Below are positions 58,561 through 64,000 of a stretch of DNA of 64,000 nt, piece by piece. Numbering within the stretch: the first letter of the stretch is position 1; every line of letters starts with the position of its first letter. A program made the translations under genes and the position numbers. The DNA is from Cheilinus undulatus. Taxonomy: Eukaryota; Chordata; Actinopteri; Labriformes; Labridae. The notes under the pieces are model-generated. The model saw nothing but the letters and a program-made list of their open reading frames with translations. It did not search any database and was not told the DNA's origin. The DNA is taken from contig NC_054882.1 in NCBI RefSeq assembly GCF_018320785.1, forward strand, positions 31,872,719-31,936,718, written 5' to 3'.

Positions 58561-60824
58561 TTAACTGTAAGCAATATCACCTGGATCTCATAGGAGTCTG
58601 TGGTCACTGCAAAATCCTCTGCTATGAAATCTGCTATAAAATCCTCTGCAAGGTCAGGCAAAAATGGACATTCAGTACAATGCTTTTTAACCCTTAGAGC
58701 TCACAGCTATTTTTTTAACCATCATGTCTCATCTGGACTTTTTGTCTTTAAAAGCTTGTAAAACATCAACTCTGTGGTGCACAGTCAAGCTCTAAACATC
58801 TTTTTTTTTCAGGACAACCTGGGCTTTAAGAATACATCTACTACATCTCAAAAAAAGCCACAGGACTCTAAAGACAAATGAAAAGAAAACAAATTGGAAT
58901 TTGAAACTCAAAGATTTTTATTGATAACACACAGTAAACAATAGTGACTTAGACAGACTTGCTCTCCAATTTATTAGGGGAAAAAAACTGAAAGAAATAA
59001 ACATTCTGTGACTAAAGGTTTTCTAAATATCTACATACATACAAAAAAATGCCCATGCGCTTTTTTACAGTTAGATTCATTGTGCCCTTCCTCAATGCAG
59101 TAGAGACGCAACAGCTTGCCATCGGTCGACAACCCCTCCCACAATGCATTGCTGGTTAACAATATGGTGATGCCAGCGGCAGAAAGCCAAAGTAAATGAT
59201 CTAAAATGGATAGAAAATATGCTTCTTATCGGATATAATGACGTGGATTTAATCTTTAAAATAAGTATTTGAGGACAAAAAATGTGATTCAAGCAAACAA
59301 GTTCACATTAAAAAAAATTTTAAAATAAATTCTTTGTTTTTAAATTTTGAACCTCTTTCTTTTTGTTTACAGTTCCTGTTTTTCTCTCTTTCAATGATTT
59401 CTTAGTTTTGCAGTTGCACTGCTTGCTCCGTTGTTTGCACTCCTTAAATTTTTTGCTTTCGTCTTGGCACAAATGTCACATGTGGGCAGGCTTTTCTGAG
59501 GTGTATCCCTAGTGGTCCACAAGTTTTTGAGTGACAGCACAGTCACTCTCACTCTCTTTGGATTATCTCTATCCATGGTTTGTAGTTGCTATTCAATTGT
59601 GATAGAATAAGTAGTCTATAGTCAGAAACTCAAAGTTTGTATGACAGATGACCAGGAATTTATCAACACAAAAAAATGCAGATTAAATAAAGGCCCATCT
59701 TTTTTAAAGCTTATCATTTAACTGCTCTAACATGTTAATTTGAACAATAACTTGTAACCATTGCTTTTCAAAACTTTTTTTTTTTAGACAAATAAGCACA
59801 ACATTTCCTCCTGACTCTGGAATTTGTTCATGTATCTTTTATTTGGACAGGTAATCTTGTTGAACTACAGAGTTTCATTTACAAGAGACAGTTTGTCAAA
59901 ACAACAGTTTCAAAACAACACGATATTATAAGACAGACAGGACTTGCAATATACTGAAAAGGCTAAACATAAATCTCAAGAACAGGAAGCCCAACTGTGG
60001 AGAGAAGTAGATTCTAAAATGCTATGTTTGGAAGCAGACTCCCACAGGCTCTCACTCCAGCTTTGTAGGAGAAGTACTTTAAAATCCCCGAGAGGAATTA
60101 AACCAGACAGCTTCAGTCCTTGCTGTAGGCTGCTCCAGGTTCTGGAGGCAGAGAAGAAGGCATTTTCCCAAATAACGTATGGACTGAGGCCATAGAAAGA
60201 GTAATAAAGCCATGGGAATATAAGGTAAAGCAGCACTGTTTACAAGATATGCATGCTGGCCTGTCAGTCCGAGGATATGTCTATAAATGATCATACCAGT
60301 ATGAGGATTTGCCATTGGAGAGTGATGGCCTTCATAGAGTTCATTTGAGAAACTTTTCTTATATTTTTGTTTTTACTCCCTGATTGAAACAAAGACAATA
60401 TACACTATAAAAGACAATAGATAGTGAAAATCTAGAGAGCGTTCAACGCTTATTTCATGGTCAAACAACCTATCTGTTAATCTTTTAGCAAACAGATTAA
60501 AGCCAGAATTAGCATTCAACCAGTTCCTAGTCGTCAAGTGATAGAAAAGGCATGTATTCAATAAGAAATTAGTTTTGGTAACTTAGTTTTAGCTAGCCTT
60601 AATTACCTAGTGATTTTACAGTTTAAAGTTTACTTACCTACTCATTTCTCAAGAATAAGATGATAATTACCTTGTGAAAAGTTGGCATTTTACCAAGTAA
60701 TAACTTGGAAACATGATAATATTAAGTAAAAATTCACCTATTTAGAATGTATTCATAATGTATTAATGTATATCATCAAGTAATTGCTTGTAATATTGAG
60801 GTAATTCACTGGCAATTAGGAGGT
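58561..60824. other. No gene recognised
   Basis: AT-rich intergenic DNA beyond supt7l. Short open frames at 59944-60195 and on the opposite strand overlap without protein-like features. Confidence 0.5.
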
Positions 60825-61116
60825 ACTAACCCTAACCCTAACCCCCTAATCCTTACCCCCTAATTCTAACCTCATTATCCTTACCCCCAACCCCCTATTC
60901 CTAATCCTTACCACCTAACCCTAACCTCCTAAGCCCTAACTATAGCTCCCTAACCCCCTAATTCTAACCTTATGATCCTTACCCCTTAGCCCTACCTTCC
61001 TAATCCCAACCCTAACCTCCTAACCCCTAAACATAGCCCCCTTACCCCCAGTCCTTATCCCCAAACCTTACCCTCACCCTAACCCTAACCCAAACCCTAG
61101 CTAACCCTAACAGTAA
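60825..61116 (+). repeat. Degenerate interstitial telomere-like array
   Basis: Starts and ends with exact CCCTAA units (CTAACCCTAACCCTAACC at about 60825; ACCCTAACCCTAACCC at about 61078). Between them are diverged units CCTAAT, CTTACCC, CCTCCTA and TAGCTCCC. Roughly 290 bp. It lies on the C-rich strand and has no coding capacity. Confidence 0.8.
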
Positions 61117-61599
61117 CATTTGGGGGAGGGGCCCTGTGGTTGTAGGGGTGGGGTTTGAGTGGCCTGTAGGACCTGTCCAGTCCACCAGGTTCTGGGCACC
61201 CTGTATGCAGTGAGTTAGATCACACCTGGGAAAGCTTGCCAGGTGCTTAGAAGTGCAGCTGCCGCTCCAATATCCAGCAACTGACCCTTCCCATCCCCAC
61301 TTTCCTGAGCATGTCAGCATTAGACTCATGGCCTTGTCAATGACACCAAAATATCAGTCAGACTGGACTATAGTAAGACTATGGTAAGACCAGGAGGACT
61401 GGAAAAAGTCTAATTTTTGTTGACTAATGTCTGTTGACTAATCTGTGTTGCTTCTTCTGAGTTTTAACAAAAAATCAAACTGTACCTAAACCCAAAAATA
61501 GTTTTGTCTAAAAAGGAGGTGACCGTTTTGGATAAATGGGACTTTTTAAACCAGGTTTTCTGCCTGAGAATCTGTCAGGAAATGTAGGACATTGTTGCC

Positions 61600-61870
61600 A
61601 CTTTAAAAAAGGCTTATTGTATTCGTGCTGAGCCAATGTGACCCCTCAGTTTGTCAACAGCTGCTGAGCTGCCTGCTGCTGGAGAGAAAAGGTGTAATTA
61701 CAAAAATGTCAAGATGTTTCTTTTTTGTGCAGGGGTCTCTGAGAGGGGCAGGAGTGCTCTGAGCCAGAGAAAGAACCCCACAAATGATTAATTACCTGCC
61801 TACATGCAAAGCCATTAATTTAGCATGAAATGTAATCCCTCCTGCTGAGTTGGTGTGCAGAATGAGGAGT
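61600..61870. promoter_or_regulatory. Candidate conserved non-coding element
   Basis: Complex, repeat-free block with clustered transcription-factor-like sites: GTCAACAGCTGCTGAGCTGC (E-box CAGCTG), GGTGTAATTAC, ATGATTAATTACCTGCC (paired/homeodomain core), ATGCAAAG (octamer-like) and CATTAATTTAGCATG. Nothing codes here. The assignment rests on pattern recognition, not on an alignment. Confidence 0.45.
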
Positions 61871-62678
61871 ATGTTCAGATGGTCCTTGAGGATGCTGGGT
61901 TGTTGGTTTTTCAGCACCAGTTAAGTGGGAATGAGACACTCAGCCTAGAGTCATCATAGGAGTCGTATTTGTTGTAATCACGTAATACGTCTGCAGTGGA
62001 GACAAATAATGAATTATGAGCCAAGATGATGGTATCAACAGAAAGATGAATCACCTAACATATGGGAAGTGACAAGTACAAGGGTTCCCATGCTATACAT
62101 GCCACTGTAACAACCAATCACTACACCACAGAGATGAGAGAATTGATCACACGGCGACGGTCTTCATCTCTAGCAGTGGAGATATTCTCCTGGGTGATTT
62201 GACTCGAAATGTTAAATGGAACAAAAATTGATGCAGTATGAACAAATTGGAATTCGTCCATCCTCTCTCTTTCATTTATTGTTGATAGAAAGTCAAAAAT
62301 ATGATGAAGAGTTACGAATTAAACCTTTCAGAGTTCATGGAAAACCGTGAGACAACTGCAAAACAACTCACTGAAAAATGCTGCTTTATAGAGGTCAGAT
62401 TTTGCCCATTGTGGATGCTTGAAAGGTGCCATACATGCTGAAGAGTGTATTTATTGCTCTTATGAGTAGAAGTACTTACCTTGAATATTTCTATTTCATT
62501 GTTGGTATTTTATATTTCTACTTCTGTACATTTAAGAGGGGTTTACAGATTTAGCATCTAGAGCTGTTATTTCTAATTTAGTCTTAAAACAAATGATAAC
62601 ATGAGTAACATCAGTACCATACTTCATAAATCTCAGGTTGATATACAATCAAAAGCTTTCCTTGTCACTAAAGATACT

Positions 62679-64000
62679 GCGCCTATGAAAAGTATTCACC
62701 CCCTTAGCTATTTTACCTTTTTATTTACCTTATATATCCTTACTGGTCAATATAATTTGGCATTTTAAAAAAATAAAATAAGACAAAAAATATTCTAAAT
62801 GTCAGAGTGGAAACATATTTGTATAAAGTATTGTCAATCAAATAAAAAAAGTAATGTAAAATAAGTGACTGCATAATTATTCAGCCCCTTTAAAGTGACT
62901 GACCAACTTCAACAGAGGTCCAGACAATTGGTGCTAGTAGTCTCACAATTAGTGCAGCTGAATGCAGTAAATGTGTCTCAAGAGATTGTACTATAAAGAC
63001 ACATGTATGTGGAAGGTCCAGTCACTGGCTAAGCAGTACTCCTGGCTTCCATTACAGCATGAAGACAAAAGAACACTCCAACCAACTGAGAGGAAAGCTT
63101 ATTGGAAAGTATAAGTCAGAGGATGGATACAAAAACATTCCAAAGGTACCCCCCCCCCGAGTTCAGTTAAATCCATCATCAAGAAATGGAAGGAATATAG
63201 CTCATGTGTAAATCTGCCTAGATCAGGCCGTATTCACACACCAAGAGACTGTGCAAGAAGGAAACTAGTGAGAGAGACTGCCAAGACACCTATGACTACT
63301 CTGATGGAGTTACAAGCTTCAGCAGCTGAGATGGAAGAGACTCTACATACAACAACTGTTACATGGTTTCTTAACCAGTCAAAGCTTTAGGGGAGAGTGC
63401 CATGTTGAAGAAAATGCAAATTAAATAGTCAGCCAAAAGACATGTGGGAGACTCCATGGTCAAGTGGAAGAAAGTTCTTTGGTCTGATGAGGCCAAAATG
63501 GGGCTTTTTTTGCCATGAGACAAGATGTTTGGTTTTGTGGACACCAAACACTGCACATCACCATAAACACAACATCCTCACAGTGAAGCAGGGTGGTGGC
63601 AGCAACATACTGTGGGGATGCTTCTCAGCAGCCGGCCATGGAAGGATAATCTTATTCAGTCTGCAAGAGAACAAGATGACTTTTTTGGAGTGGCCGAGTT
63701 AAAACCCAGACCTCAATCTTAAAGTGAATTTGTGAATGGACTTGAAAAGTCTAGCCACAATTGCAGTGTCCAGATGTGCAAACCTGATTAAGACCTGTCC
63801 CTACAGACTCAGCCAAAGGTGTATGGATGTGATATGTAATTGCCATGAGCTTTCCTTTGAGCGAAAGTGAAATGGAGAAAAGTAAAAAGAACAAAGTATA
63901 AAACCTGTTCCTCAGTGCTTAGGACCCCAGACTGAGCACCTTCCAACATAACAATGACCCTATAAGCTCACAGCCAAGGCTAAGAGACAGCTCTGTGAAT
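62679..64000 (+). mobile_element. Tc1-like transposon, decayed and rearranged, cut by window edge
   Basis: The left end CGCCTATGAAAAGTATTCAC leads into a transposase relic from about 63058. Recognisable pieces are the helix-turn-helix region (63090-63300), VKWKKVLWSDEAKMG at about 63459-63505 (catalytic Asp in SDEA) and VKQGGGSNILWGCFSAAGHG at 63581-63640. Stops and frameshifts break every frame. The order is abnormal at the right end: the block normally just before the EWPS motif (AACAATGACCCTATAAGCTC, near 63950) appears after it (GGAGTGGCCGAGTTAAAACC, near 63688). Confidence 0.85.

Noticed and set aside
1..64000. CRISPR array, operon or phage-type system
   Set aside because: The window is vertebrate nuclear DNA with spliced genes; the tandem repeats seen lack regular unique spacers.

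Overview
The window is vertebrate nuclear DNA, and almost certainly from a teleost fish. Genes are split by GT-AG introns, AT-rich intergenic DNA predominates, and the repeats are typical of ray-finned fish: many decayed Tc1/mariner copies, hAT-type miniature elements with 8-bp target duplications, a tRNA-derived SINE and LINE 3' tails. I cannot name the species from sequence alone.

Two genes are securely recognised. slc4a1ap (kanadaptin) lies on the minus strand as 14 coding exons from 46045 down to 32022; the exons join in frame to 803 codons plus stop. supt7l (the STAGA/SAGA subunit STAF65-gamma) lies on the plus strand as a noncoding first exon near 46345 and four coding exons between 48288 and 57479, joining in frame to 433 codons plus stop. 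The two genes are divergent, with about 300 bp between the slc4a1ap start codon and the first supt7l splice donor, so they probably share a bidirectional promoter. The human SLC4A1AP and SUPT7L genes have the same head-to-head arrangement.

Region by region: 1-12 kb is gene-free as far as I can see and carries Tc1-like remnants, hAT-like elements and a palindromic element with an internal minisatellite. Between 12 and 24 kb a plus-strand gene of unknown identity is suggested by a 54-nt internal exon candidate (12160-12213) and a terminal exon candidate (23045-23170) with a possible 1.1-kb 3' UTR. From 24 to 32 kb there is a minus-strand Tc1 relic, one copy of a dispersed repeat that also occurs near 17 kb, and no gene. 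From 32 to 46 kb is slc4a1ap, whose introns hold a 1.5-kb hAT-like element and a three-level nest of transposons. From 46 to 57.7 kb is supt7l, whose last intron has collected several hAT-like and Tc1-like elements. From 57.7 to 64 kb is non-coding: two stretches that look like conserved regulatory elements, a degenerate telomere-like CCCTAA array, and a rearranged Tc1-like copy running off the right edge.

Functionally the pair combines a nuclear FHA/dsRBD protein with a histone-fold subunit of a transcription co-activator. Both are housekeeping-type genes, which fits a shared TATA-less promoter. I found no new biochemical system. The most unusual signals are the nested transposons, the poly-histidine expansion in SUPT7L, the unidentified plus-strand exons and the candidate conserved non-coding elements.
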